Shown here: positions 8,395 through 16,650 of the stretch, one piece after another | Layout of the letters: each line of letters starts with the position of its first letter | Position numbering within the stretch: the first letter of the stretch is position 1 | Source of the DNA: an uncultured Vampirovibrio sp. | Lineage (GTDB): Bacteria; Cyanobacteriota; Vampirovibrionia; Gastranaerophilales; Gastranaerophilaceae | Assembly (NCBI GenBank): GCA_910578465.1 | Contig: CAJTPW010000006.1 | Coordinates: forward strand, 62,001-126,000 | Direction: 5' to 3' | DNA length: 64,000 bases | The notes under the pieces: model-generated | Told to the model about the DNA's origin: nothing | The model's database searches: none | The model's input: the letters and a program-made list of their open reading frames with translations, nothing else | Program-made: the position numbers and the translations under genes

Positions 8395-8496
8395 AACAAT
8401 ATTCTAGTGCAAAAATAATTTCTCAATAAAATTTTTCCGGTGGTATAATTTATATGCACATATGCATAACGAAGCGGATAATAAGGAGTGATTAAT

Positions 8497-9006
8497 ATGC
8501 TAAATGAAAGAATGAATGCTGCATTAAACGAACAGGTGAATGCTGAAATGTATTCGGCTTACCTTTACCTTTCAATGCAGGCATATTTTCAAAAACTAAA
8601 CTTAACCGGGTTTGTGAACTGGATGAATATTCAGATTCAGGAAGAAATGGCCCATGCAAGAGGTCTTTATGATTACATTCAGGAAAGAGACGGTGAAATC
8701 GTTCTTGATACAATTAAAAAGCCTGACCAAATCTGGAATTCTCCGTTAGAAGTTTTTGAAGCTGTATTAAAACATGAGCAGCTTGTAACATCTTTAATAA
8801 ATAAATTGGCTGATGTTGCGGATGAAACAAAGGATAGGGCCGCAGGGCTTTTCCTTCAATGGTACATTAAAGAACAGGTTGAAGAAGAAGCAAGTGTTTC
8901 AGGTGTTCTTGAAACCTTGAGAATGATAAAAGACGATAAACATGCGCTTTTATTATTAGACAGAGAACTTGCAGCAAGAACTTTTAATCCTCCTGTTATC
9001 GGATAG
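8497..9006 (+). CDS. ftnA: Ferritin (non-heme, FtnA-like)
   Basis: This iron-storage protein oxidises Fe(II) and mineralises it inside a 24-subunit shell. The ferroxidase ligands are visible: E17 in NEQVNAEMYSAY, E50 and H53 in EEMAHARG, E94 in KHEQLVT, and E126-Q127 in KEQVEEE. The length of 169 residues is typical. I chose the ATG at 8497, which follows AAGGAGTGATTA, over the upstream GTG in the same frame. Two TATGCA direct repeats (8453-8466) lie just upstream, between the -10-like TATAAT and the ribosome site, and might be a regulator site. Confidence 0.95.
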   Translation: MLNERMNAALNEQVNAEMYSAYLYLSMQAYFQKLNLTGFVNWMNIQIQEEMAHARGLYDYIQERDGEIVLDTIKKPDQIWNSPLEVFEAVLKHEQLVTSLINKLADVADETKDRAAGLFLQWYIKEQVEEEASVSGVLETLRMIKDDKHALLLLDRELAARTFNPPVIG

Positions 9007-9029
9007 AAAGTTTCCTTGTATAAAAAATT

Positions 9030-9070
9030 ATGCGGAGTGTGCGGGGTTTTCCCGATTACACTCCGCATTT
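9030..9070 (+). terminator. Rho-independent terminator of ftnA
   Basis: An 11-bp perfect stem (ATGCGGAGTGT / ACACTCCGCAT) closes a loop of about 17 bases and is followed by TTTA. Confidence 0.8.
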
Positions 9071-9164
9071 ATCATTTAATGCTTTATAGCTATATGTATA
9101 ACATCATTTTGTGCTAATATGATAATTGATGTTTATAATGTGAAGAGCTTGGGGTATTTTAGAG

Positions 9165-9863
9165 ATGTTCAAAAAGTTTTTTTTGTTAGCTTTGGTTATG
9201 TTTTTCCCGACCGCATCTTTTGCAATTGAAGAGGTTCAAGTTGACAGCACAAAAGAAGCGGCTGTTCAAAAAAGGCTTAATGATGTTGGAATTTCGATTT
9301 TAAATTCAAATAAAATCGACGGCAGAATTGTGTTTGTCTATGATAAGACCGAAGTTAAAGAAAAGCTGAAACTTGATAAAACGCTTTTAGACCGCGAAGT
9401 TGTGGTTTACGGGTATGATTATAAATTTGTGGAAGATGATAACGAGCTTGCAGCCTTTCTTTCAAGGCGTATAGCGGAAGGTTACAGATCATATCCCGGG
9501 CTTTTTAAAGGAAGATTGAACTCTCTTAAAATCAAAGCTGCGCCGAAAAAATACCAGATAATTTTTGATAAAATAGGGCTTGATTATATGGTGCGCGCAG
9601 GATATAACCCTGTTGCGATGATTACTCTTGTAAATAAAAGTCATCCGCAAAAAAGAGGGGACAGCCTTACAAATAATGTGACATCAAAAAGGCTTGCAAA
9701 GATGTATGAACATATCTGTATAAAATATCCGTATTATCTTGTAAATAACGAGTATGAAAAGAATAAAAGCTATCAAAATTTTCTTTTAACATCAGTTAAT
9801 AACAGAAAAATGCTTGAAGAAAAGCTTAAAACAAGGTCAAGAAAAGAGCTGAACTATGAATAA
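9165..9863 (+). CDS. Secreted M48-peptidase-like protein lacking the zinc motif
   Basis: A signal peptide (about residues 1-20, ending ASFA) precedes a domain that follows the M48 metallopeptidase layout: the IVFVYDK start, VVYGYDYKFVEDDNELAAFLS where M48 enzymes have the helix carrying HExxH, and LDYMVRAGYNPVAM, which matches the second M48 helix. The zinc ligands are gone: at the expected site the sequence reads SRRIAEG. This looks like a catalytically inactive relative, perhaps a scaffold or chaperone. It overlaps the next secreted protein gene by eight bases, so the two probably act together. M48 relationship is inferred from the pattern, with moderate certainty. Confidence 0.6.
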   Translation: MFKKFFLLALVMFFPTASFAIEEVQVDSTKEAAVQKRLNDVGISILNSNKIDGRIVFVYDKTEVKEKLKLDKTLLDREVVVYGYDYKFVEDDNELAAFLSRRIAEGYRSYPGLFKGRLNSLKIKAAPKKYQIIFDKIGLDYMVRAGYNPVAMITLVNKSHPQKRGDSLTNNVTSKRLAKMYEHICIKYPYYLVNNEYEKNKSYQNFLLTSVNNRKMLEEKLKTRSRKELNYE

Positions 9864-10479
9864 AAATTTCAATTTTATTGCTGTTCTATGCTGTATTATT
9901 TTTGTTTTAAATACCTCTTCTTTTGCATTTTGCGCAGAAAACGCCGATTTGTCTTTAAATAAAGAGCAAGCTCTTATCAAAGATGAAATTGTTGAAAACA
10001 TTTTAAAAGAAAGAACAGTCCAAAAACCTTATGTCCATTTGAATTATAACTACAAAAGCACAATAAAAATTCCTGTTCGAATTTCCGCTAAAGAAAGAAT
10101 AAAATCCGAAAATGATGTCTATGTGGGACAAGTGATTGAATTTGAGGCGGAAAATGATGTATTTTACAAAGGAAAATTAAAAATTAAAAAAGGCGATACC
10201 ATAAAGGCAAAGGTTGGAACCATTATCACAAGCGGAATGAACGGAATTCCCGCAAGCATTATTTTTGAAGATTTTGAAATTGCAGGTTTGTCCCGCGGAC
10301 AGATTTCAAACAGTCTTGAAGTTTTCGGGCAGGACAGAAGCCTTATTGTTTTTCCTTTAAAATGGGCGCTTACAATTCTTCCTCCGACAGGGTCGCTTAC
10401 AAATTTTATTATGGGCGGGCATGTGAAAATTAAGCAGGGAAAAACCTTTACAATACACTATTGCCCCGAATGGCTGTAA
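9856..10479 (+). CDS. Secreted protein of unknown function
   Basis: The 207-residue protein has a signal peptide (residues 1 to about 27) and a mature beta-rich domain. I do not recognise it. A central region with VYVGQVIEFEAENDV and KKGDTIKAKVGTII resembles small beta-barrel modules found in outer-membrane or envelope proteins, but this is only an impression. A hydrophobic stretch with ILPPTGSLTNFIMGG sits near the end. It is translationally coupled to the upstream M48-like gene by overlap. Confidence 0.6.
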   Translation: MNKNFNFIAVLCCIIFVLNTSSFAFCAENADLSLNKEQALIKDEIVENILKERTVQKPYVHLNYNYKSTIKIPVRISAKERIKSENDVYVGQVIEFEAENDVFYKGKLKIKKGDTIKAKVGTIITSGMNGIPASIIFEDFEIAGLSRGQISNSLEVFGQDRSLIVFPLKWALTILPPTGSLTNFIMGGHVKIKQGKTFTIHYCPEWL

Positions 10480-10570
10480 GGCTTATTGGGCTTCGGTTTT
10501 GCCCGATGAAGGTGTTTGTGCTAAAATTAATATCGGAATTTTTTATATAAAAAAGGATTTTAAAGCAAAA

Positions 10571-11260
10571 GTGGCAAAGCTTATTTCAATAAAAGAAGCG
10601 ATAAATTTAATAAAAGATTCTTCAACCGTGATGATTGGCGGGTTTTTAAGCTGCGGTACGCCCGATAAACTGATTGACGAGCTTGCCTGCCGGGGAACAA
10701 AAAACCTCACCGTGATATCAAATGACACATCTTTTCCTGATGTTGATAAGGGAAAATTAATTGTAAACAAACAGGTGAAAAAACTTATTGCAAGTCATAT
10801 AGGTACAAACCCCGAAACGGGCCGCCAAATGTCTGCAGGCGAGCTTGAGGTGGAACTTACCCCTATGGGAAGCCTTATGGAACGTATCCGTGCAAAAGGA
10901 GCGGGGCTTGGAGGAGTCTTAACTCCGACAGGTGTCGGCACAACAATTGCGGACGGTAAAAAGGTGTATGAGCTTGATAATAAAAAATATCTTTTTGAAA
11001 AGCCCATTAGTGCTGATTTTGCCCTGATTTACGGGACGAAAGCGGATAAATTCGGCAATATTTCATACTTTGGCACCACAAGAAACTGTAATACGGTGAT
11101 GGCGACGGCTGCGGATGTTGTTATAGTTCAGGCGGATGAAATTGTGGATTGTCTTGATCCAAACGAGGTCGTTGTCCCGGGGATTTTTGTGGATTATATT
11201 GTTGCAAGAGACGAAAGCCCTGCAAAATCTTTAAATAAGGTCTTGGAGGCTGAAAAATAA
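10571..11260 (+). CDS. atoD: CoA-transferase subunit A (AtoD-like)
   Basis: This is the alpha subunit of a class I 3-oxoacid/acetate CoA-transferase. The family signature is complete: VMIGGFLSCGTPDKLID, then ASHIGTNPETGRQM and GAGLGGVLTPTGVGT, all nearly identical in pattern to E. coli AtoD. It moves CoA between acyl-CoA and acetate, acetoacetate or butyrate. I chose the GTG at 10571, which matches the AtoD N-terminus; AAGGA lies 13 bases upstream, a rather long spacing. A longer frame from 10499 adds an unlikely hydrophobic leader. The beta subunit gene follows with a one-base overlap. Confidence 0.92.
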   Translation: MAKLISIKEAINLIKDSSTVMIGGFLSCGTPDKLIDELACRGTKNLTVISNDTSFPDVDKGKLIVNKQVKKLIASHIGTNPETGRQMSAGELEVELTPMGSLMERIRAKGAGLGGVLTPTGVGTTIADGKKVYELDNKKYLFEKPISADFALIYGTKADKFGNISYFGTTRNCNTVMATAADVVIVQADEIVDCLDPNEVVVPGIFVDYIVARDESPAKSLNKVLEAEK

Positions 11261-11970
11261 TGATTGCACAGGAAGGGATTATGGCAGAAGCTTTATCCAA
11301 AGAAAAAATCAGGGAAATAATTGCAAAACGTGCGGCAAAAGAATTTAAAGACGGTGATGTCGTTACGCTCGGGATAGGTCTGCCAACGGAAGTTACAAAA
11401 TATATTCCCGAAGATATTGATGTTATGTTTCAATCGGAAAACGGGCTTCTGGGTGTCGGAAAAGACCAGAAAGGCAATGATATCGATACACGTGTGATTA
11501 ATGCGGGCGGTGGATATGTTGAAACACGCCATGGAGCTTGCTTTTATGATTCACAAATGGCTTTTATTATGATGCGCGGCGGACATATTGACGCAACCGT
11601 GCTCGGCGCACTGCAGGCAGACAGCGAAGGAAATCTTGCAAACTGGTCGGTCCCGGGGAAATTTACCCCCGGTATGGGCGGTGCCATGGACCTTGTTGTG
11701 GGCGCAAAGAAAGTCATAGTGGTTATGGAGCACACATCCAAAGGGCAGACAAAAATTGTTGAAAAATGCGACCTGCCTTTGACCGCTTCGGGTGAAGTGA
11801 ATTTAATCATTACGGAAAGATGTGTTTTCAGGGTAGATTTTGATGAAAACCACAATTCGCGCGGTTTAATTCTGGAAGAAATCAACCCCGTATTTACGGT
11901 GAATGATATTAAGGCCTGCACGGGCGCCCCATTCAGGGTGAGCAAAGATTTAAAAGAAATGGATATATAG
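11260..11970 (+). CDS. atoA: CoA-transferase subunit B (AtoA-like)
   Basis: This beta subunit carries the catalytic glutamate in FQSENGLLGVG, which forms the glutamyl-CoA thioester. LGIGLPTEVTKYIP near the start and GKFTPGMGGAMDLV complete the family pattern. Partner of the alpha subunit just upstream (stop and start overlap as TAATG, with GGAGG ten bases before). An alternative ATG at 11281 also has a good ribosome site. The pair suggests acyl-CoA and short-chain fatty acid exchange in a fermentative metabolism. Confidence 0.94.
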   Translation: MIAQEGIMAEALSKEKIREIIAKRAAKEFKDGDVVTLGIGLPTEVTKYIPEDIDVMFQSENGLLGVGKDQKGNDIDTRVINAGGGYVETRHGACFYDSQMAFIMMRGGHIDATVLGALQADSEGNLANWSVPGKFTPGMGGAMDLVVGAKKVIVVMEHTSKGQTKIVEKCDLPLTASGEVNLIITERCVFRVDFDENHNSRGLILEEINPVFTVNDIKACTGAPFRVSKDLKEMDI

Positions 11971-12223
11971 ACAAATATTCATAATCGGTTCACATAAAAA
12001 AAGGAGCGCCAAGGTTACAAAAGCGCCCCGAAAAGTTGTTCATCTAAAATTTGCGTGAGCCGGTGCTGACAGCCCTTTGGCGTTGAGCCAAGAGCTGAAG
12101 CATTACGATGGTGACATTGGATTGCATAAGCCGTGTGTACAGCCCCGAACAAATGCGATAAGCTTGGCGGACAGGGTGACACCGTGCTGCATAAGTCCGT
12201 ACACAAACACCAAAGCAACCCCT
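11971..12223. other. Gene-free stretch, richer in GC
   Basis: No convincing gene is seen between the CoA-transferase operon and the pilin-like gene. The sequence is less AT-rich than its surroundings. A 67-codon open frame on the minus strand ends in a plausible-looking peptide (LTQILDEQLFGALL) but has no ribosome site or family match. It may be a remnant of a gene. Confidence 0.35.
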
Positions 12224-14824
12224 CTACTCAAGCTTTTCCCACCATATGCATGCAAAACCTCCAAGACCGTCTCCTCCTTGTCCTGAGCCTGTCTGCATAT
12301 GCCAGCCTCCCCCGCCTCCGCCTGAGCCTGATTCACCATAGTTTTCTGCCTGTGTAAGATCGGGGAATTTAACATCGCTTAACTGCATACTTATTCCTTT
12401 AATTGCTTCCGTATTTGGAATAATATTGGTTGCATAAGTACATACAACATCATTCAAAAGTCCGCCGCAGCCTCCTTTTTTACCTGTTCCTCCCGTTCCC
12501 CCTCTTCCTCCTGCACTGTATGTAACGGGAACATAGTTTGTATAGGTTGAATCGTTTACTCCTCCCTGTGTTCCATCAAGCCCCGTCTTTGATGTCAGCT
12601 TGGAAGGAGGCAACCCCGTTACATCATCACTGTATAATCCTTTTAATCCTCCCAAACCCCCCGTTGAATATCCTCCTAATGTTGTTGCCGTTGTTCCTTT
12701 CTTTCCTCCTTCCCCTCCGTATACTCTAAATACTTCACCCCCTGAATTTGTACAGGTAACGCTTGTATCTCCTCCTTTTTTACCGTCTGTTGCAACAGAA
12801 CCTCCCGCACCTCCTTTACCTATTGTAAATGTGCACTCACCCTGATTTACTCTATACTCTCTTACTATTGCTACACTTCCTGCTCCTCCGCCTCCGCCTC
12901 CTGCTGCGTCATATCGCACCTTGTAATTCAGGTAAATATGTCCCCCCGCACCGTTACCTCCCTTACCAAAACTCAAACTTCCGTTTGTCCCTGTTCCAGC
13001 TTTAGAGGCAGAACCCCCGCCCCCTCCTGCACCATAGTTTGAACTTGCAGCATTCACCCCATTTACAACATTTGTTCCTCCAACCTGTATATTGTTAATA
13101 ACGGAAGCTCCGCCCTTGCCTCCTGCGGTAGGATTATTCGTACTTGCTCCTCCTGCCGTTCCCGAATTTCCTTTCTTTGTACAGCTGAATTCTGTTCTAA
13201 CACCTGAAGGGTTAAATGTATAATCTATTGCATAACAAGAATTTGCAAGAGGTGTTTCACCACCCGCAGCACCCCAGCCCGTTGTCTCGGCATTTGCCTT
13301 TGTACCATCTCCGCTATAGCCAAATTTCCCTCCGGGCACACAAATTCTATACTTAACATCAGCTTTATTGCTCCCTGTTATTACAACACAACTTGCCCCT
13401 CCGTTTTTTCCGTTAGCAGGTTTTTGTCCCTTCCCCGTACTTGCGGCACCGCCCAAACCTCCTTCACCTACTTCTAAAACAATATACCCTCCAATATTTT
13501 CTTTTATTCTCTGTCTGAATGTTGCAAGGATGTTTGAAGCGAAACTGTTATTTTCTAATGAAGGAGAAGCCCCGCCCCCGCCTCCTGATAGAGAATAGAA
13601 TGCTTCAGAGCCTACCGTTCCCGAATCGTTATACACACAATATGTTGAACGGGAACCCGTATTTGATGTTGCGTATCCTTGGGTCCAGGATGAGCCTGAT
13701 AGTTGGTAATAGTAGAAGTTTGTGTAATATGAGGAGCAGTCTTGATAGGAAGAAACTGTTGAGGAGCAGGTGTCACCACTATTGCGGCACATAACACAAT
13801 AACCAGAATGACCAGAATTTATCTCTACACCTGAGCAAGTCATTCCACTGTAATATTTTGTATATCCGCTGGGGCAAGACGAACCACTGAGCTGGTAGTC
13901 ACAGTGTGGAGGTGATCCTTGATAATTCCCGCCATTAGGACAGGTAGTGCCACCAAAACCAGCAGTTTGCCCATATGTACAACTAGAAGGACAGCATGCT
14001 GAACTTGAACTATATCCGTTTCTATAGCTTCCGTTACAATAGCAACTATATCTTGTTTCATTCGCAGAACATGCCCCCTGCCCGCTTGTTCGGCTCCACA
14101 CCGTCTGCCCGCTTGTTATCCCAAAGGTTGAATACAATGTATTCCAATTTGCAAGCTGTCCTGTTGTTGGGACCTGCCATTTTCCGCTCGGACTCATGGA
14201 AGAGCATGCTGTCTTTGCATTTGCTAAATTCTTTGAACCTAAATTATTCGAAACACATAAATTATTCTTACTGTCATAACTGTATCCCATACAGGCGCAT
14301 TTTTCTGCAGATGTTGTACCCGTACATGTTGTTGATTTATCAACGGCAGCTCCTCCACCGCCTCCTCCGCCGCCGCCTATAACAGATACAATATCAAATT
14401 CATCCATATTGGCTTCAATCTTAAGTGATGTATTATTTACTCCCGTCAAATGAGCATTTTCACTTTTAAATTCCGAAGCTCCACCACCTCCGCCGCCGCC
14501 TGAAGCTAATGCAAAGTTTACATAATATACACCCGCTTCCGTTGTATATTTAACAACCCTGTTTCCGTTTGAATCATATTCCATATTCTCACTTCCGCCG
14601 CCTGTTGTAGTGCTCCAGCAATATGAACCCCCCGGAGGATTTATCGTTCCCCCTAATCCTGATATTCCTATACTCTCATTAATCTTCTTTGTCATAACAG
14701 GTGCTAAAGCTGCAAGCAGCAACGACGCAACCAACAATGCCATAAGCATTTCAACGAGAGAAAAAGCCTTTGTTTTGGCTTTTATTGCCCGTATGGCTAT
14801 TACCCTGTCGGCTAATTTATACAT
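12224..14824 (-). CDS. Giant glycine-rich, pilin-like surface protein with DUF1566-like domain
   Basis: The N-terminus is a type IV prepilin/pseudopilin signal: a basic leader, then KAFSLVEMLMALLVASLLL, with the required Glu at +5. The residue before the cleavage site is Ala instead of the usual Gly. The 866-residue length is several times that of normal pilins. After residue 65 come glycine-rich runs (GGGGGGGA types), then a domain near 195-260 resembling DUF1566/Lcl (CACMGYSYD, GKWQVPTTGQLANW), a Cys/Tyr/Ser-rich part to about 400, and further glycine-rich segments to the end. It is probably assembled or anchored by a type IV pilus or secretion machinery. No other pilus gene is nearby. Confidence 0.75.
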   Translation of the reverse strand: MYKLADRVIAIRAIKAKTKAFSLVEMLMALLVASLLLAALAPVMTKKINESIGISGLGGTINPPGGSYCWSTTTGGGSENMEYDSNGNRVVKYTTEAGVYYVNFALASGGGGGGGASEFKSENAHLTGVNNTSLKIEANMDEFDIVSVIGGGGGGGGGAAVDKSTTCTGTTSAEKCACMGYSYDSKNNLCVSNNLGSKNLANAKTACSSMSPSGKWQVPTTGQLANWNTLYSTFGITSGQTVWSRTSGQGACSANETRYSCYCNGSYRNGYSSSSACCPSSCTYGQTAGFGGTTCPNGGNYQGSPPHCDYQLSGSSCPSGYTKYYSGMTCSGVEINSGHSGYCVMCRNSGDTCSSTVSSYQDCSSYYTNFYYYQLSGSSWTQGYATSNTGSRSTYCVYNDSGTVGSEAFYSLSGGGGGASPSLENNSFASNILATFRQRIKENIGGYIVLEVGEGGLGGAASTGKGQKPANGKNGGASCVVITGSNKADVKYRICVPGGKFGYSGDGTKANAETTGWGAAGGETPLANSCYAIDYTFNPSGVRTEFSCTKKGNSGTAGGASTNNPTAGGKGGASVINNIQVGGTNVVNGVNAASSNYGAGGGGGSASKAGTGTNGSLSFGKGGNGAGGHIYLNYKVRYDAAGGGGGGAGSVAIVREYRVNQGECTFTIGKGGAGGSVATDGKKGGDTSVTCTNSGGEVFRVYGGEGGKKGTTATTLGGYSTGGLGGLKGLYSDDVTGLPPSKLTSKTGLDGTQGGVNDSTYTNYVPVTYSAGGRGGTGGTGKKGGCGGLLNDVVCTYATNIIPNTEAIKGISMQLSDVKFPDLTQAENYGESGSGGGGGGWHMQTGSGQGGDGLGGFACIWWEKLE

Positions 14825-14917
14825 AATCTACCTCACTATTGTGTATTTTTTGAAATCATACCATAGTGTAGTTAAAAAGTGAATACTATTTGTATTCTAT
14901 TTTTAAATATATATTAT

Positions 14918-14952
14918 ACACCCTGCATTAAATACAATAATACAGGGGGTGT
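14918..14952 (+). promoter_or_regulatory. Hairpin covering the ribosome site of the RHH gene
   Basis: ACACCCTG (14918-14925) can pair with CAGGGGGTGT (14943-14952), which contains the Shine-Dalgarno sequence of the next gene. A possible promoter (TTGTAT at 14890, ATTATA 17 bases on) would start transcription close to the hairpin. The arrangement suggests translational control. Confidence 0.4.
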
Positions 14953-14956
14953 TAAG

Positions 14957-15121
14957 ATGAACGATTTTAAACCGATTAAACAAGAAAAAACCGTAATAAG
15001 TATAAGGCTTGATACAAACTTGCTTAAAGCTGTTGATGAGGTTTCGGCGCAGACAGATATAAGCCGAAATGAACTTATAGTGCAGTGTATTGACTATGCC
15101 CTCAAGAATTTTAAAAATTAG
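14957..15121 (+). CDS. Small ribbon-helix-helix DNA-binding protein
   Basis: The 54-residue protein has the RHH layout: a short strand (KTVISIRLDTNLL), helix A (KAVDEVSAQTD) and helix B (SRNELIVQCIDYALKNF). Such proteins bind DNA as dimers and are often antitoxins or plasmid regulators. The ATG at 14957 follows AGGGGGTG. No partner toxin is visible beside it; the next genes are small HTH proteins on the same strand. It may repress its own promoter. Confidence 0.75.
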   Translation: MNDFKPIKQEKTVISIRLDTNLLKAVDEVSAQTDISRNELIVQCIDYALKNFKN

Positions 15122-15177
15122 GGCTGAATTTTTCTAAACCATTTCCTTTTTTTCTTATCATTTGTCAAGCAAAATGT

Positions 15178-15219
15178 AACATATGTGTATATAATCATAT
15201 ACAATATTGTACACATGTT
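15178..15219. promoter_or_regulatory. AT-rich imperfect inverted repeat upstream of small HTH genes
   Basis: AACATATGTGTA (15178-15189) and TACACATGTT (15210-15219) form an imperfect inverted repeat around an AT-rich centre with TATAAT-like sequence. It lies 35 bases before the next gene and is a plausible operator for the RHH or XRE protein made here. Confidence 0.4.
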
Positions 15220-15253
15220 TACATATATGTCAACAAAATTTTAAAATGCAGCA

Positions 15254-15460
15254 ATGGATGTTAACCAATTTGTAAAATATGTGCAATTTCACTCAGGCCT
15301 GACATATAGGCAGCTTGCGGAATTGTTGACCGAAAAAACGGGCAGAAAATATACAAGAAATTCTTTGTATGCAAAAGTCAGAAGGAAAACGTTGAAATTT
15401 GAGGAAGCCGCTGTTATTGCGGGTTTGACCGGCGCGGAGATAAAGGTTGAGTTCAAGTAG
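15254..15460 (+). CDS. Small HTH-like protein
   Basis: The 68-residue protein reads as a helical DNA-binding fold: GLTYRQLAELLTEKTGRKYTRNSLYAKVRRKTLKF looks like a helix-turn-helix with a basic recognition helix, followed by a short strand (IKVEF). I cannot name a family. It overlaps the next XRE gene by 14 bases, so both are probably made from one transcript and may act together. Confidence 0.6.
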   Translation: MDVNQFVKYVQFHSGLTYRQLAELLTEKTGRKYTRNSLYAKVRRKTLKFEEAAVIAGLTGAEIKVEFK

Positions 15461-15665
15461 GGAAGTTTTAAAAAGATTAAGCAGTAATATGAAAAAACAC
15501 AAGGCTGCCGCGGGTTTAACACAGATAGGGCTTGCTCTTAAAGCGGGGCTTGGGGAAGATTATATTCCGCATATAGAACAGGGAAAAAATTTTCCAAGCA
15601 TAAGTGCAGTTTGCAAACTGGCAGATGCTTTGGGGATTGACCCGCATGAATTTTTAAAACCTTAG
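15447..15665 (+). CDS. XRE-family HTH regulator
   Basis: This 72-residue single-domain regulator has the Cro/CI fold: AAAGLTQIGLALKAGLGEDYIPHIEQGKNFPSISAVCKLADALGIDPHEFL. I place the start at the TTG at 15447, which has GGAG seven bases upstream; starting later would cut helix 1. A similar XRE protein lies at 59822-60040 and ends in the same type of P-x-E-hydrophobic-L motif. The pair with the upstream small HTH protein suggests a regulatory switch. Confidence 0.8.
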   Translation: MSSSREVLKRLSSNMKKHKAAAGLTQIGLALKAGLGEDYIPHIEQGKNFPSISAVCKLADALGIDPHEFLKP

Positions 15666-15801
15666 TTTTATTTACAGTTTATAAATGATTTTTAAAGTGA
15701 AATTTTATTATAAATTTGTATATGGTAGACCCTAAAGGCTATAACCCCCGTTCCAAACAACACAGTTGTTAACTTGAGTTGGGAGGGAGGTGAAGCCATA
15801 G

Positions 15802-15870
15802 ATGTTTATAACTGAAAAAGCGCTAATTCTTATCTTGCTGATAATCTTAGCGCTCAAACATAAACATTAG
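15802..15870 (+). CDS. 22-residue hydrophobic peptide, type I toxin-like
   Basis: The peptide has a polar start (MFITEK), a membrane-spanning middle (ALILILLIILAL) and a basic end (KHKH), as in TxpA/holin-like type I toxins. A very strong ribosome site, GGGAGGGAGGTGA, lies 8 bases upstream. The RNA is highly structured: a 5' hairpin AACAA/TTGTT (about 15759-15773), an inverted repeat AGCGCTAA/TTAGCGCT inside the coding part, and a terminator after it. These are normal features of type I toxin mRNAs. I did not find an antisense RNA, so the toxin role is inference. Confidence 0.5.
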   Translation: MFITEKALILILLIILALKHKH

Positions 15871-15880
15871 GGTTTTTAAA

Positions 15881-15910
15881 GAGGATGTTCGAGCATCCTC
15901 GCCCTTTATT
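15881..15910 (+). terminator. Terminator after the hydrophobic peptide
   Basis: A 7-bp stem (GAGGATG / CATCCTC) with a TTCGAG loop is followed by GCCCTTTATT. Confidence 0.65.
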
Positions 15911-15955
15911 ATTATACTATGCTTTATACAAAATTCAACATGGGGAAAAGCGGGT

Positions 15956-16441
15956 TTACATATATTTCTGCAAAATAAGCTTTTTTAGGGCTTTTGCGTT
16001 AATTGCGTCAGGTTCAAGCTCTAAAAGTTTATCAAGATATTCTATTGCGGCAGAATAGTTTTGAAGCTTTTTTTGTGCTGCAGCCATTGCATAGAGCGCG
16101 TCTATAAACTTTTCATCCAATTCAAGCGCATGTTTTAAATCTTCCACAGCACTTGCCACATCGGGGTTTTCAATATCTTTTCTTGAAAGTGTAATTCGGG
16201 CTCTGTTGTAGTAGGCATCGGTCATTTTGGAATTTAATTGAAGCGCTTTTGTGTAATCAAGCATTGCCTCATTAAAATTTTCAAGCGTTTGATGGGCTAC
16301 AGCCCTGTAAAAATAAGGGATTTCCCAATCGTTTTTTTCTTCAATCGATTTATTGATATTTTCAATGGCACTTTCGAATTTGCCGTCTTGAATGTCGTAA
16401 ATGCCCTGATCAAGGTGTTTTTTGTATGTTTCGCCGCTCAT
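15956..16441 (-). CDS. TPR-repeat protein
   Basis: The 161-residue protein is made almost wholly of tetratricopeptide repeats, about four: YKKHLDQGIYDIQDGKFESAI, IPYFYRAVAHQTLENFNEAM, then DAYYNRARITLS and DALYAMAAAQKKLQNYSAAI, with typical Gly/Ala/Tyr spacing. It lacks a signal peptide, so it is likely a cytoplasmic protein-protein adaptor. It is monocistronic on the minus strand. Function beyond scaffolding cannot be read from the sequence. Confidence 0.85.
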   Translation of the reverse strand: MSGETYKKHLDQGIYDIQDGKFESAIENINKSIEEKNDWEIPYFYRAVAHQTLENFNEAMLDYTKALQLNSKMTDAYYNRARITLSRKDIENPDVASAVEDLKHALELDEKFIDALYAMAAAQKKLQNYSAAIEYLDKLLELEPDAINAKALKKLILQKYM

Positions 16442-16650
16442 AAATTTGTCCTATATAATTATATATAAAATTGTATTATAAATTTGAATTTTTGCACCCC
16501 TTGCCGATGTAGCCCTGTTGTATCGATTAAAGCTGATTAAGCCTTGACTTTGGAGTTTGTTAGGATGAAAATTAGAATGTTTTGCCCAAAGTTTTTCGGG
16601 CGGGAAGCAATGGAAAAGTACACAAGAAAAGCATTTTAGCTGATTTTGAT

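Noticed and set aside
12103..12375. 90-codon minus-strand frame overlapping the end of the pilin-like gene
   Set aside because: Out-of-frame with the pilin-like gene and without family or ribosome site; the part beyond 12223 is listed as gene-free.
13368..14382. Several plus-strand open frames opposite the pilin-like gene, rich in Pro and Ser
   Set aside because: They are the antisense reading of glycine-rich codons; no ribosome sites or families.
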